From Nitrosomonas sp. Nm132 (GTDB lineage: Bacteria; Pseudomonadota; Gammaproteobacteria; Burkholderiales; Nitrosomonadaceae): 64,000 nucleotides of DNA. Positions within the stretch are counted from its first letter, which is position 1; each line of letters begins with the position of its first letter. Where the stretch lies: NCBI RefSeq assembly GCF_900100485.1, contig NZ_FNDH01000013.1, forward strand, positions 1 to 64,000. Reading direction: 5' to 3'. A program made the translations under genes and the position numbers. The notes beneath the pieces were generated by a model, which worked only from the letters and a program-made list of their open reading frames with translations, did not search any database and was not told the DNA's origin. Positions 47,562-57,314 of this stretch are shown one piece after another.

Positions 47562-48110
47562 ATGGAAAAAAGCATGCATATATTACAGATTGCCATTCTG
47601 ACAGGATTGTTACTCTTTGCCGCCTGGCACGACAGCCGTCATCACCGTATACCTAATGCACTGGTTTTTCCGGGCGCTGTCATCGGCGTGTTGCTCAATA
47701 GCCTGCTGCCGCACGACATGGGGGGACTCGATATTTTGACTTCGCTGGCAGGATTAGGCGTTGGCCTGATTATATTACTACCGCTCTATCTGCTACGTGC
47801 TCTAGGCGCTGGCGATATCAAACTGATGGCCATGATCGGTGCATTTGCCGGACCAGTCAGCATATTAATGATCACAGTCTATGTCCTATTAGCGGGCGGG
47901 GTGCTGGCGATCGGCGTGGTATTGGTACGTGGCAAGTTAGCCAAGCTGATGGATAATTTCAGATTCATGCTGCTCATGCGCTTGGCTGGATCGACCAGCA
48001 TCAATCTACCGACGACGGAAACCATTGATCAATCCGCTGGAAAATTACCCTACGGCGTGGCGATTGCCACCGGAACGCTGATCTATCTGACGAAAACTCA
48101 TTGGGGATAG
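47562..48110 (+). CDS. tadV: Prepilin peptidase TadV/CpaA
   Basis: Polytopic A24-family aspartic peptidase that processes Flp. The catalytic aspartates are in AAWHDSRHHRIPNALVFPG and ALGAGDIKLMAMIG (GxGD type motif). About 182 residues with five to six helices. Start choices are GTG 47553 and ATG 47556, 47562 and 47574; the first two lie within a hairpin, so 47562 is chosen. Confidence 0.92.
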   Translation: MEKSMHILQIAILTGLLLFAAWHDSRHHRIPNALVFPGAVIGVLLNSLLPHDMGGLDILTSLAGLGVGLIILLPLYLLRALGAGDIKLMAMIGAFAGPVSILMITVYVLLAGGVLAIGVVLVRGKLAKLMDNFRFMLLMRLAGSTSINLPTTETIDQSAGKLPYGVAIATGTLIYLTKTHWG

Positions 48111-48523
48111 CGCAAAGAAAGTAAACAGGTGAGGCGTCATCCCCAACGGGCATTGCGCCATGCACTCTGTTGCGTTTATTGATTAAATCACCCGCCGCTA
48201 TCTGGTGCAATGCGCTTGGCTTATTGCCCTACCCACCTGCTTTCGCAGGAATGACGAAATCGAACCTGCTCAGCGATTTCTTAAAAAATCCGGAAATCTC
48301 TCCTTATTCTACCTCAACCCCATGGATAAGCCGCTGTAACCAATGCCTACAACCAGATGTCATATTTTCGACTGTATAACCATGAAGTAAGGTTATTTTG
48401 CCGTTCTGTTTCGATCATCATGACAGCCTCATTTTCAATATAGTCAGCCTATTGATGGTGTGGTGATCATGCAACGATGCAGCCCGAAATTCATAACCCG
48501 ATTAAAGGATGAGAGGTAGATCA
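48111..48523. other. Intergenic region between tadV and rcpC
   Basis: 413 bp without a supported gene. It includes a REP-variant near 48197-48230 (GGTGCAATGCGC, then TTATTGCCCTACC) and the shared control element at 48395-48449. tadV and rcpC are therefore probably separate transcripts. Confidence 0.5.
48395..48449 (+). promoter_or_regulatory. Shared control element upstream of rcpC
   Basis: Partner of 47092-47146 with the same blocks: TTTTGC, GTTCTGTTTC, CATCATGACAGC and AATATAGT. It begins ~130 bp before the rcpC start. Confidence 0.55.
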
Positions 48524-49327
48524 ATGAGAAATACAGGCGCGCTAGGAATGATCGTGGTCTCGCTGCTGTTAGGCGTGGCTGCGGTGGTCGTGGCAGGAAA
48601 ATGGATTAACCAGCAGGTAGGCATCGATGCCTCCCGGGTCGTGGTGGCTGCGCAGGATATCAATGTGGGCACGCGACTTACAGCCGATCTGATGAAAACC
48701 ATCGACTGGCCGAGCGGCAGCATCCCGACTGGATCATTCAACGATCTCACCTTGCTCGATAGCCGTGTTGTCAAGGTCAATCTGCAACGCGGCGAACCGT
48801 TGCTGGAAGGCAAACTCGCGCCAGAAGGCACGGCCGGCGGACTGTCGGGCGTCATTCCTGATGGCAAACGCGCGATTACCGTGCGTGTCAACGATGTGGT
48901 CGGCGTCGCCGGATTTGCGCTCCCCGGCAATCTGGTGGACATTCTGGTGAATATCAAGGAAGACCATAGAAACCCCGTTTCCAAGATTGTCCTGGAGCAG
49001 ATTCTGGTGCTGGCTGTCGCGCAGGATCTCGGCCGCGATGAAACCAAGCCCAAAGTCGTCAACGCCGTCACGCTCGAAGTGACACCGGAGCAGGCAGAAC
49101 GGCTCGACCTCGCGCGCAGTGTCGGCACGTTGTCGCTGGTATTGCGCAATCAGATTGACAGGAGCTTCGGTTCAACCGATGGCATACGCACGCACGATTT
49201 GCTGGGCACAAAAATGGCCACGGTTGAAGCCAAGCCGGAAGACAAAAAAATTGTTTACAAATCTGTGGGGACACCCAGGCCATCGGTCGAGATCATCCGC
49301 GGGCTTGAGAAAACCAACGCGCGATAA
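48524..49327 (+). CDS. rcpC: Flp pilus assembly protein RcpC/CpaB
   Basis: Periplasmic/outer-membrane channel partner of the tad secretin, with an N-terminal anchor (about residues 5-25) and an SAF/RcpC domain (VVVAAQDINVGTRLTADL, then GKRAITVRVNDVVGVAGFALPG). Start at 48524 follows GAGAGG. An earlier ATG (48509) lies before that ribosome site. First gene of the main tad transcript. Confidence 0.92.
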   Translation: MRNTGALGMIVVSLLLGVAAVVVAGKWINQQVGIDASRVVVAAQDINVGTRLTADLMKTIDWPSGSIPTGSFNDLTLLDSRVVKVNLQRGEPLLEGKLAPEGTAGGLSGVIPDGKRAITVRVNDVVGVAGFALPGNLVDILVNIKEDHRNPVSKIVLEQILVLAVAQDLGRDETKPKVVNAVTLEVTPEQAERLDLARSVGTLSLVLRNQIDRSFGSTDGIRTHDLLGTKMATVEAKPEDKKIVYKSVGTPRPSVEIIRGLEKTNAR

Positions 49328-49344
49328 AATAAAGGGGAAATTCA

Positions 49345-50943
49345 ATGAAATCGCAACAACTGCCTGATTTCACCACGATGTTATTCTGGATGATCATAGG
49401 GTGGGTAATCAGTGTTTCAACGGTGCTGGCGCAAACTGTCGCAGCCATTCCACCCCATCTCAAAGCAGCCGATATGGCTGAGATGGCCTCCAGCATGGAT
49501 GTGACGCTGGGTAAATCCACCCTGCTCAGACTGCCCTCGCCGATTTCACGCATATCGGTCGGCAACCCCGGCGTGGCCGACGTCACCCTGATCAACCCGA
49601 GCGAAGTGTACATCCTCGGCAAGATGATCGGCACCACCAACATTATTCTATGGTCACGCAGCGGGCAAACCCGGGTGGTCGATGTAACCGTGCTGATGGA
49701 TGCCGCCGCGCTGCAAAATAAACTGCTGGAAATCATGCCGGAAGAAAGAGATATCAAAGTCAGGGCTGCGGGTGATTCACTGGTGCTTTCCGGCACGGTC
49801 TCCGATACCATCAAGGTGGATCGCGCTGTCACCCTGGCGGATACCTATATCCGCACTTCCGTACTCGGCATGATGATGAGCATGGGAGGCGGCGGTCAGG
49901 CAGGTAGCGGGCAAGGTGGCCAGGGAGGGCAGCAAGGAACGCAGATGTTACGGCAAGGCATGCAAAGTGACGAGGACTCACCCGGTGCGGGCGCGGGGCT
50001 GGGCAGCACCAAGATCGTCAATTTGCTGCGCGTGCGCGACAACCAGCAGGTGATGCTGGAGGTCAAGGTAGCCGAGGTCAACCGCACTATCGCCGAGAAA
50101 CTTGGCTTTGACTTCGCCCGGGCCGCCAGAAAGGCCGGCAGCGCCTGGACACAGGTCATGGCGGGGATGATTGGCGGAGGCGCCGCAAATTTTCTGACAG
50201 GAAAGAATTTAACGGCGGATGTCGAGCTGGGTTTGCCCAGAGTCAACAATGCCACCATGGATGAGGGCACCTCTTTCCTCATGGACGCCCAGAAAAGAGA
50301 CGAGCTGGTCAAAATTCTGGCGGAACCCAACATCGTAGCGATCAGCGGGCAGGATGCGAGTTTTCTGGTGGGCGGTGAAATTCTGATTCCCGTGCAAAGC
50401 GGCATAGGCCAGGTGACACTTAATTCCAAGGAATTCGGCATAGGCGTGCGCTTTACCCCGACTGTCCTCGAAGAAGGCCGCATTCACCTGCGAGTCAGCC
50501 CGGAAGTCTCAGAGTTGGTCTCCATCAATAACAATTTGTCTGGAACGCTGGGCGTGACCCAACCCGTCCCCACTTTCAAAACCCGACGCGTTTCGACCAC
50601 GGTACAGCTCAGCGATGGTCAATCTCTGGCGATTGGGGGACTATTACAGGATAACTTCAAGGAAGCGGTCAAACGTTTCCCGATGCTTGGGGAAGTGCCG
50701 GTATTAGGCGCACTGTTTCGCAGCAGCGACTTTCAAATGGATAAAACGGAGCTCATGATCGTGGTCACGCCCCGCCTGATAAAACCGCTCCAGACAGACT
50801 ACCCCCTACCGACCGATGCCTTCGTCACGCCTGATCGCGGCGAATTCCTGCTTCAGGGCAGAATGGAAAGCGCATCCGAACCAGCACGGCCCGCCAGGGT
50901 GGAGATACCGCAGAGTGAGCACGGCGGTTTTCAAATGAAATAA
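49345..50943 (+). CDS. rcpA: Tad secretin RcpA/CpaC
   Basis: Outer-membrane secretin of 532 residues. A signal sequence (MLFWMIIGWVISVSTVLAQ) is followed by a BON/N-domain region with SRISVGNPGVADVTLINPSEVYILGK. A Gly/Gln-rich linker covers about residues 180-215. The secretin core contains FLVGGEILIPV, VGVRFTPTVL-like strands and LAIGGLLQD. The C-terminus ends in a short proline/glutamine tail. Confidence 0.94.
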   Translation: MKSQQLPDFTTMLFWMIIGWVISVSTVLAQTVAAIPPHLKAADMAEMASSMDVTLGKSTLLRLPSPISRISVGNPGVADVTLINPSEVYILGKMIGTTNIILWSRSGQTRVVDVTVLMDAAALQNKLLEIMPEERDIKVRAAGDSLVLSGTVSDTIKVDRAVTLADTYIRTSVLGMMMSMGGGGQAGSGQGGQGGQQGTQMLRQGMQSDEDSPGAGAGLGSTKIVNLLRVRDNQQVMLEVKVAEVNRTIAEKLGFDFARAARKAGSAWTQVMAGMIGGGAANFLTGKNLTADVELGLPRVNNATMDEGTSFLMDAQKRDELVKILAEPNIVAISGQDASFLVGGEILIPVQSGIGQVTLNSKEFGIGVRFTPTVLEEGRIHLRVSPEVSELVSINNNLSGTLGVTQPVPTFKTRRVSTTVQLSDGQSLAIGGLLQDNFKEAVKRFPMLGEVPVLGALFRSSDFQMDKTELMIVVTPRLIKPLQTDYPLPTDAFVTPDRGEFLLQGRMESASEPARPARVEIPQSEHGGFQMK

Positions 50944-50956
50944 GGAGAAAATTGAC

Positions 50957-51292
50957 ATGAAAACAACACCCCCAGGAAATATTTCAGGCTCATTTTCATG
51001 CCTGCTGCTGGCCATAGCCAGCCTGACAGCGGGATGCGCGCCGGTCACCCCGCGCCTGGATGCGCGATTTGGTGAAGCCGTCGGCATTGCCAAAGCCCAG
51101 CAAACCATCAGTCCTGAAGCCTCACTCAATACGGAACCCGTCAAAGGCATCAATGGTCAGGCCGGCGATGCCATCTTTGATAATTACCGAGATTCATTCA
51201 GAAATCCACCCCGGCCCATGTCGGGAGGCGTGCTCAATGTTGGAAAGAGCGGTAGCAGCGGTGGTGGTGGCGGCGGCAGTGGCGGGAACTAA
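50957..51292 (+). CDS. Tad-locus lipoprotein, CpaD/RcpB-position
   Basis: 111 residues with a lipoprotein signal (LTAGC). Its conserved core is TPRLDARFGEAVGIAKAQQT, then NTEPVKGINGQAGDAIFDNY. It ends in a glycine-serine repeat. It occupies the cpaD/rcpB position after the secretin and probably supports it, but is too short for a full CpaD. Confidence 0.75.
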   Translation: MKTTPPGNISGSFSCLLLAIASLTAGCAPVTPRLDARFGEAVGIAKAQQTISPEASLNTEPVKGINGQAGDAIFDNYRDSFRNPPRPMSGGVLNVGKSGSSGGGGGGSGGN

Positions 51293-51340
51293 GCGCGACA
51301 CCATGATCACCCCCAAATATTCGTTACAGGAGAACCGCCT

Positions 51341-52618
51341 ATGAACCCCTCCCCGGTTCGATTATCCACTCACCGGAATTTTCATTCTGTTCAGAAAGAA
51401 ACAGGCGCTGTTGCCATCATTGTCGCGCTATCGCTGGTCGGGCTGGTCGGTTTTGTCGGCCTGGCACTCGATCTGGGCAAGCTTTTTGTCGCCAAAACAG
51501 AGCTGCAAAACAGTGCGGATGCTTGCGCATTAGCTGCGGCGCGCGAACTGACCGGTGCTAATACCAACCAGCTAGAGCTGGCTGAAGCGGCTGGTAAAAC
51601 TACTGGCGAGCGCCACAATGTGCTGTTCCAGGACGAACAAATTGTCATCAGCAGCGTGACCTTCAGTGAAACGCTGGCAGGAGGTTATGATACTGCTGCC
51701 GCTTTTACCGGATTGGAAGCAACCAAGAAGCGCTTTGCCCGTTGCGAAGCCAGCAAAGCCGGGATCGCCAACTGGTTCATCCAGGTGCTGAATCTCCTGC
51801 CTGGTACGGCCATTGGGGATCAGACCGTTGCTGCGAGTGCAGTGGCCACCCTCTCGCCATCCCAGATTACCTCTTGTGCCATTCCCGTTGGAATCTGCAG
51901 CGATCAGATTCTTCCTACTATAAAGGTAGGAGACTGGCTGGGCGGCACATTGACCCCAGGAAACAGCATTAGTGGTAGTTTTAAATGGATTGACTTTACT
52001 CCCCCGTCTGGAGGTGCGCAAGAAGTGGCTGATACTTTGGAAGGTCCAGGAACATGTAACCTCCCTGCCAAAGATATAGAAATAGGTGAATCTGGCTATA
52101 TGGCTGTTATCGCAAAGTCGTGGAATACTCGCTTTGGTATTTATCCGAACGGTAACCCCAACGCAGTAAAACCTAACCCTGATTTCTCGGGTTATGCCTA
52201 CACAACATATAGTTGGCCAACACAATTTGATGCCTTTTCTGACTTTAAGCTCAAAAGAGCAAATAATCGATCCTATCAAGGAGATGTTTTAGCAGGACTA
52301 AACGTTGAGCAACATGGAGTTCCGGTAAGTGATAACTATCTTATTGCAAACGGGACTGATCGCAGGATGGCAACTGCTCCGATAGTCAATTGTGGCGGAT
52401 TCTCTGATGAAACTAGTTCTACTGCATCAATTGAAGGATGGGCGTGTGTATTGATGTTGCATCCGATCAATCAAGGTAGTGGAGGTGGCAGCACATCTGT
52501 AAGTATGTTTCTGGAATACCTGGGACGATCGAATGAGCCTAACAGTCCTTGCGCCACCAATGGCGTGCCAGCAGGCCCCACTGCCGCAGGCCCGATGGTG
52601 CCCGCTCTCGTGAGGTAA
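51341..52618 (+). CDS. tadG: TadG-like minor pilin/assembly protein
   Basis: 425 residues. An N-terminal TadE/G-like helix (GAVAIIVALSLVGLVGFVGLALDLGKLFVAKTELQNSADACALAAA) is typical of TadG, with a large extracytoplasmic domain. No complete von Willebrand MIDAS motif is visible. The stop codon overlaps the next start (TAATG). Confidence 0.88.
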   Translation: MNPSPVRLSTHRNFHSVQKETGAVAIIVALSLVGLVGFVGLALDLGKLFVAKTELQNSADACALAAARELTGANTNQLELAEAAGKTTGERHNVLFQDEQIVISSVTFSETLAGGYDTAAAFTGLEATKKRFARCEASKAGIANWFIQVLNLLPGTAIGDQTVAASAVATLSPSQITSCAIPVGICSDQILPTIKVGDWLGGTLTPGNSISGSFKWIDFTPPSGGAQEVADTLEGPGTCNLPAKDIEIGESGYMAVIAKSWNTRFGIYPNGNPNAVKPNPDFSGYAYTTYSWPTQFDAFSDFKLKRANNRSYQGDVLAGLNVEQHGVPVSDNYLIANGTDRRMATAPIVNCGGFSDETSSTASIEGWACVLMLHPINQGSGGGSTSVSMFLEYLGRSNEPNSPCATNGVPAGPTAAGPMVPALVR

Positions 52619-52623
52619 TGATC

Positions 52624-53139
52624 ATGCATAGACAACACTACACGTTACCCAAAGCAATGCGCGGCGCAGTCGCGGTGGAATTCGCATTATTGATCCCACT
52701 GCTGCTGGCACTCGCACTCGGGGCAGCCGAATTTGGCCGAGCGCTGTATCAATACAACACGCTCGTCAAGGCCACGCGCGATGCGGTACGGCATCTCTCT
52801 CAATTCAATCCGGCAGATACCCTCACTTATTCCAAAGAAAAGAGTAATGCCGAATGCCTCGCGGTATATGGCAAAACCGAGTGCAAAGGAGATCCTTTGG
52901 TGCCAGGGCTAACTACTGACTTAGTTTTTATTTGCGATAGTATAAACACAGAAAACGGCTGTAAAACTATTGACAATTACGCAAATGTTTCTACTGATGC
53001 TGGTTCAAAAATTAACTTAGTTGAGGTAGGCATTACCCGCTATATCTTTAATTTTATACTCGATCCGCGCACGTTCCTGGGCGGCGGCGAGAATTCGCTC
53101 ACATTTGGTGATATTCGCGCAACGATGAGGCAATCATGA
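52624..53139 (+). CDS. tadE: TadE-like minor pilin
   Basis: About 171 residues. Prepilin-like segment GAVAVEFALLIPLLLALALGAAEFGRALYQYN. GAGG eight bases before the ATG at 52624 favours this start over the ATG at 52618. The C-terminal domain has three or more cysteines. Overlaps the following gene by 4 bp. Confidence 0.9.
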   Translation: MHRQHYTLPKAMRGAVAVEFALLIPLLLALALGAAEFGRALYQYNTLVKATRDAVRHLSQFNPADTLTYSKEKSNAECLAVYGKTECKGDPLVPGLTTDLVFICDSINTENGCKTIDNYANVSTDAGSKINLVEVGITRYIFNFILDPRTFLGGGENSLTFGDIRATMRQS

Positions 53140-53612
53140 AAGTTCCCCAACAATTTAATCCAAAATCCACATCAGCTCAGCGTTTCAGTCAGCGTGCAGC
53201 TCAACGTGGGGTAGCGGCTGTTGAATTCGCCTTGATTGCCTCACTGCTGTTCACACTGCTGCTTGGCGTCATGGAAATGAGCCGGGTGCTGTTCTACTGG
53301 AACACGGCCACGGAAGCGACACGGCTGGGGGCACGGTTAGCAGTCGTGTGCAATCAGGATGCCAGTGCGATCAAAACGAAAATGCGGGCGATGTTAGGGG
53401 TGCTCACGCCTGGCAATATCACTGTCGATTATGCAGACGAGGCTGGTAACAGTTGTGATGTCAATACCTGCAGATCCGTCACCGTGAGGATCACTGGTTT
53501 AACGGTTTCCACCGTGATTCCGTTGGTGCCGCTGAACATCACCATGCCGCCCTTTACCACGACGCTGCCGCGCGAGAGCATGAATAGCGCCAACAATCCG
53601 GATTGCACCTGA
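53136..53612 (+). CDS. tadF: TadE/TadF-like minor pilin
   Basis: 158 residues. A basic N-terminus leads into GVAAVEFALIASLLFTLLLGVMEMSRVLFYWNTATEATR, the TadE-family hydrophobic segment. Four cysteines in the C-terminal domain could form disulfides. It overlaps tadE by 4 bp and is probably its partner, the second pseudopilin. Confidence 0.88.
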   Translation: MKVPQQFNPKSTSAQRFSQRAAQRGVAAVEFALIASLLFTLLLGVMEMSRVLFYWNTATEATRLGARLAVVCNQDASAIKTKMRAMLGVLTPGNITVDYADEAGNSCDVNTCRSVTVRITGLTVSTVIPLVPLNITMPPFTTTLPRESMNSANNPDCT

Positions 53613-53653
53613 AATAGTATGAATAAAATAGCTGTGCCAGCAAACAGAGGAGT

Positions 53654-54820
53654 ATGAAATTGAAAATCGCAACGATTGCACAAGATCAACAATGTCTGGA
53701 TGATATTCAGAAGTTCCTTGCGCACACCCAGACATCGCATCCGCCGGTAGCCATAACAGGCGGCGCGCAACAAATCCCGGCGGTGGTCGAACAGGTACAC
53801 CCGGATCTGCTGCTGCTGGAGGGCGTGCAACTTAACCCAGGGGAGCAGCAAATTCTCAGCCGGGTGACTTCGCGTTTCCCTGATTTAGGAGTCATTATGC
53901 TGTGCCCGCCTCAACCGCAGGAATTTCTGCTCGAGGCGATGCGCGTGGGGGTGCGCGAAATCGTCCCGACCCCTGTCAGCCAGCATGGGCTGATCGATGC
54001 AGTCGGGCGTTTCCAGCAAAGAATGACGATGGCCAGAACGCCGATGCAGGAGGGCAAAATACTGGCGTTTATTCCCTGCAAGGGTGGCAGTGGCGCAACC
54101 TTTCTGGCGAGCAACATTGCCTATACTCTGGCGTCACTGGAAAACAAGCGGGTGATCCTGTTCGATTTCAATTTGCAGTTTGGCGATGCCTCTCTGTTCG
54201 TTCACGAAGGGGTATCGACCACTTCCATTGCGGATGTCACCCGGCAGATTCAGCGGCTGGATGGCTCGTTTCTCTCTTCCAGCTCGATTCATGTGCTGCC
54301 TAATTTCGATGTGCTGCCCGCTCCGGATGAGCCTGATAAGGCGGCAGAAATAAAACCGGAGCATATCAAGTCGTTGATCCAGGTCGCCAAAAAACACTAC
54401 GATTATGTCATTCTGGATATCGGACGCTCGTTCGATGCCATTTCAATTCAGTGCCTGGATCAGGCTGACTTGATCTTCCCGGTATTACAGCAGACCTTGC
54501 CTTTCATCCGCGATGCGAAGCGTGTCATCAACACGTTTGACTCGTTAGGCTATTCCGCTGACAAAATCCGCTTGATCGTGAACCGCTTTGGCAAAAAAGA
54601 CGACATTACCCTGAACGATGTGACCAGCACTTTACAGTTGGAAGTGTTCAAGGCGATCCCTAACGACTATAGCATCGTCGCCGAATCGGTCAATCAGGGC
54701 ATACCGGTCACCAAGCTGGCGCGGCGCAGTGCAATAGCGAAATCATTACAGGAAATCACGCAAGCGCTGACGCGTAATAATGCGCATGGCGGGCTGCTCA
54801 AAAAACTGTTTCCTTTTTAG
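53654..54820 (+). CDS. tadZ: Pilus localisation ATPase TadZ/CpaE
   Basis: 388 residues. An N-terminal receiver-like domain (LLLEGVQLNPGEQQILSRV) without a clear phospho-acceptor is followed by a MinD/ParA-type ATPase. Its deviant Walker A is CKGGSGATFLASNIAY, then FDFNLQFGDA and VILDIGRSFDA. It places the tad machine at the cell pole in model species. GAGGAG precedes the start. Confidence 0.92.
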   Translation: MKLKIATIAQDQQCLDDIQKFLAHTQTSHPPVAITGGAQQIPAVVEQVHPDLLLLEGVQLNPGEQQILSRVTSRFPDLGVIMLCPPQPQEFLLEAMRVGVREIVPTPVSQHGLIDAVGRFQQRMTMARTPMQEGKILAFIPCKGGSGATFLASNIAYTLASLENKRVILFDFNLQFGDASLFVHEGVSTTSIADVTRQIQRLDGSFLSSSSIHVLPNFDVLPAPDEPDKAAEIKPEHIKSLIQVAKKHYDYVILDIGRSFDAISIQCLDQADLIFPVLQQTLPFIRDAKRVINTFDSLGYSADKIRLIVNRFGKKDDITLNDVTSTLQLEVFKAIPNDYSIVAESVNQGIPVTKLARRSAIAKSLQEITQALTRNNAHGGLLKKLFPF

Positions 54821-54877
54821 CGCAGAAACCACGCATCCCATGAAAAATCACTTATTTATTTTTATGGAACCCTCATC

Positions 54878-56254
54878 ATGTCAATACGAGATCGCCTTCA
54901 GGGTATAGGAGCGGCCAATGCTGCCGCCACTCAATCCGCATCCGCTATACCAGCACATAACCATGCGGCTTTGCAGAATAACGCGGTCTATCATGAATTG
55001 AAGTCCCGCATCCACGAAGGGCTACTCAACCGGATGGATTTGGCCGTCATGGAAAGCCTGCCGCAAGAACGGCTGTTGTCGGAAATCAAGAGCCTGGTGG
55101 AGCGGCTATTGATCGAGGAACGCACCCCGATCAATGATACTGAACGCCAGCGCATCATTCAGGATATTCAGCACGAAGTACTCGGGCTCGGTCCGCTCGA
55201 ACCGTTGCTGGCTGATCCCACGATTTCGGATATTCTGGTCAACACTCATCGTCAGGTTTATGTCGAGCGGCGCGGAAAACTGGAAATCACCGATATTCAT
55301 TTTGCCAACGAAGGCCACTTGAGAAAAATCATTGACCGCATTGTTTCGCGGGTCGGACGCCGGGTGGATGAGTCGAGTCCGATGGTGGATGCGCGGCTGC
55401 CCGATGGCTCGCGTGTCAACGCGATTATTCCACCGCTGGCCCTCGATGGCTCGCTGGTCTCGATCCGGCGTTTTGCCGTGGTCCCGCTCAGAGTGGAGGA
55501 TCTGATACGCTACAAATCGATGACGCCAGAAGTGGCTGAAATCATCAGCGGATTGGTCAAGGCAAAATGCAGCATATTGATTTCAGGGGGTACGGGGAGC
55601 GGTAAAACGACATTGCTCAATATCATGTCCAGTTTCATCCCTCCCTCCGAACGGATCATCACCATCGAAGACGCCGCCGAGCTGCAATTACAGCAACCGC
55701 ATGTGGTCCGTCTGGAAACACGCCCGCCCAACGTGGAAGGCAAAGGCGAAGTCTCTCAGCGCTCACTGGTGCGCAACAGCCTGCGGATGCGCCCTGACCG
55801 GGTCATCATCGGCGAGGTGCGCGGCGCGGAAGCCGTCGATATGCTGCAAGCCATGAATACCGGCCATGAAGGCTCCATGGCCACGGTCCATGCCAATACC
55901 CCGCGCGATGCGCTGAGCCGGATCGAGAACATGGTCGGTATGGCGGGACTCAATCTGCCACCCAAGGCAATCCGCCAGCAGATCAGCTCGGCGATTGTTG
56001 CCGTCGTTCAGGTCTCGCGGCTGCCCGATGGAAAACGCAAGATTTTAAGCATTCAGGAGATTACCGGCATGGAAGGCGATGTCATCACCATGCAGGAAAT
56101 TTATACATTCGAGCAAACGGGCGTAGCGGCGGATGGATCCGTACAGGGGCATTTCCGTGCAACGGGTATCCGTCCCAAGTTTGCCGAGCGCTTACGGATA
56201 TTTGGTGTTCCTGTCCGGGAAGATTTGTTTGATCCTTCCCGGCGATATGAATAA
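54878..56254 (+). CDS. tadA: Tad secretion ATPase TadA/CpaF
   Basis: Type II/IV secretion ATPase of 458 residues that drives pilus extension. Motifs: Walker [15 protein letters not shown], Asp box [11 protein letters not shown], Walker B-like [17 protein letters not shown] and His box [19 protein letters not shown]. Length and order are standard. Confidence 0.96.
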   Translation: MSIRDRLQGIGAANAAATQSASAIPAHNHAALQNNAVYHELKSRIHEGLLNRMDLAVMESLPQERLLSEIKSLVERLLIEERTPINDTERQRIIQDIQHEVLGLGPLEPLLADPTISDILVNTHRQVYVERRGKLEITDIHFANEGHLRKIIDRIVSRVGRRVDESSPMVDARLPDGSRVNAIIPPLALDGSLVSIRRFAVVPLRVEDLIRYKSMTPEVAEIISGLVKAKCSILISGGTGSGKTTLLNIMSSFIPPSERIITIEDAAELQLQQPHVVRLETRPPNVEGKGEVSQRSLVRNSLRMRPDRVIIGEVRGAEAVDMLQAMNTGHEGSMATVHANTPRDALSRIENMVGMAGLNLPPKAIRQQISSAIVAVVQVSRLPDGKRKILSIQEITGMEGDVITMQEIYTFEQTGVAADGSVQGHFRATGIRPKFAERLRIFGVPVREDLFDPSRRYE

Positions 56255-56263
56255 GGAATAGTC

Positions 56264-57238
56264 ATGGATTACCTTTATTATTTATTCATCGCGTTTGCCT
56301 TTCTTGCAGTCGTGCTATTGCTGGAAGGAGGCTATCTGACCTGGCGCTCCAGCCAGGGAGCGGGGGCAAAGCGCATCAAAAAACGGCTGCAGCAGGTTTC
56401 TGTGGCCTGGAAGGATGCAGCCAATGCCTCCTTGCTCAAACAACGCCTCTTGAGCGACTCCCCTCCCCTGCAAAAACTGCTGCTGAAATTCCCACGCATG
56501 CACAGTCTCGACCAGTTATTGCTGCAATCCGGCATGCCGCTGATGGTCACGCAATTCCTGAGCTACAGCGCCATGACCGGCATAGGCGCCATGGCCATGG
56601 CTGCGCTGCTGGGCTGGCCATTCCTGATCATGTTGCTGTGCGCGGCGGGGGGCGCCCTGATTCCCTATTTCTTTGTAGTCCGGGCAAAAAATGAGCGCCT
56701 GAAAACAATCGAGCAGCAATTGCCGGAAACCATCGATCTGATGTCGCGCGCCTTGAAAGCAGGGCATGCCTTCCCGGGTGCATTACAAATGGCGGCGACT
56801 GAAGGCGTTGAACCTTCCGCCAGTGAATTTCGCCTGGTATTCGATGAAGTCAATTTTGGCGTTCCCATGCAGCATGCGCTGATGAATCTTGCGACACGGG
56901 TGCCCATCACCGATTTACGTTACTTTGTCATTGCGGTGCTGATTCAGCGCGAAAGCGGCGGTAACCTGGCGGAATTGCTTGACAAAATCAGTGGATTGAT
57001 CCGCGCCAGGCTTACGCTGTTAGGCAAAATTCGCGTCCTGTCAGCGGAAGGACGGCTATCCGCCTGGATCCTTTCGTCGCTGCCTTTTGCAATGGCTTTA
57101 TTGCTTAACACGATCAACCCAGATTTCATGAGCATCTTGTGGACAGATCCAGCAGGGCCGATCATCATTGCAATTGCCCTGGGCATGATGGTTACCGGCA
57201 TTTTTGCCATGTCGCGCATTATCAAGATTCGCGTCTAA
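56264..57238 (+). CDS. tadB: Tad inner-membrane platform protein TadB
   Basis: 324 residues with a T2SF domain (ETIDLMSRALKAGHAFPGALQMAA, then RESGGNLAELLDKIS) and four to five membrane helices. The N-terminal helix is at about 5-24 and the C-terminal pair at 268-318. Follows tadA by 9 bp. Confidence 0.94.
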   Translation: MDYLYYLFIAFAFLAVVLLLEGGYLTWRSSQGAGAKRIKKRLQQVSVAWKDAANASLLKQRLLSDSPPLQKLLLKFPRMHSLDQLLLQSGMPLMVTQFLSYSAMTGIGAMAMAALLGWPFLIMLLCAAGGALIPYFFVVRAKNERLKTIEQQLPETIDLMSRALKAGHAFPGALQMAATEGVEPSASEFRLVFDEVNFGVPMQHALMNLATRVPITDLRYFVIAVLIQRESGGNLAELLDKISGLIRARLTLLGKIRVLSAEGRLSAWILSSLPFAMALLLNTINPDFMSILWTDPAGPIIIAIALGMMVTGIFAMSRIIKIRV

Positions 57239-57314
57239 ATGATGTTAAGTCAATAAAAGACGGCCATGTATCCACTCCCCTCTCTTTTCTATCCGTTCTA
57301 GAGGCAACCCTATA

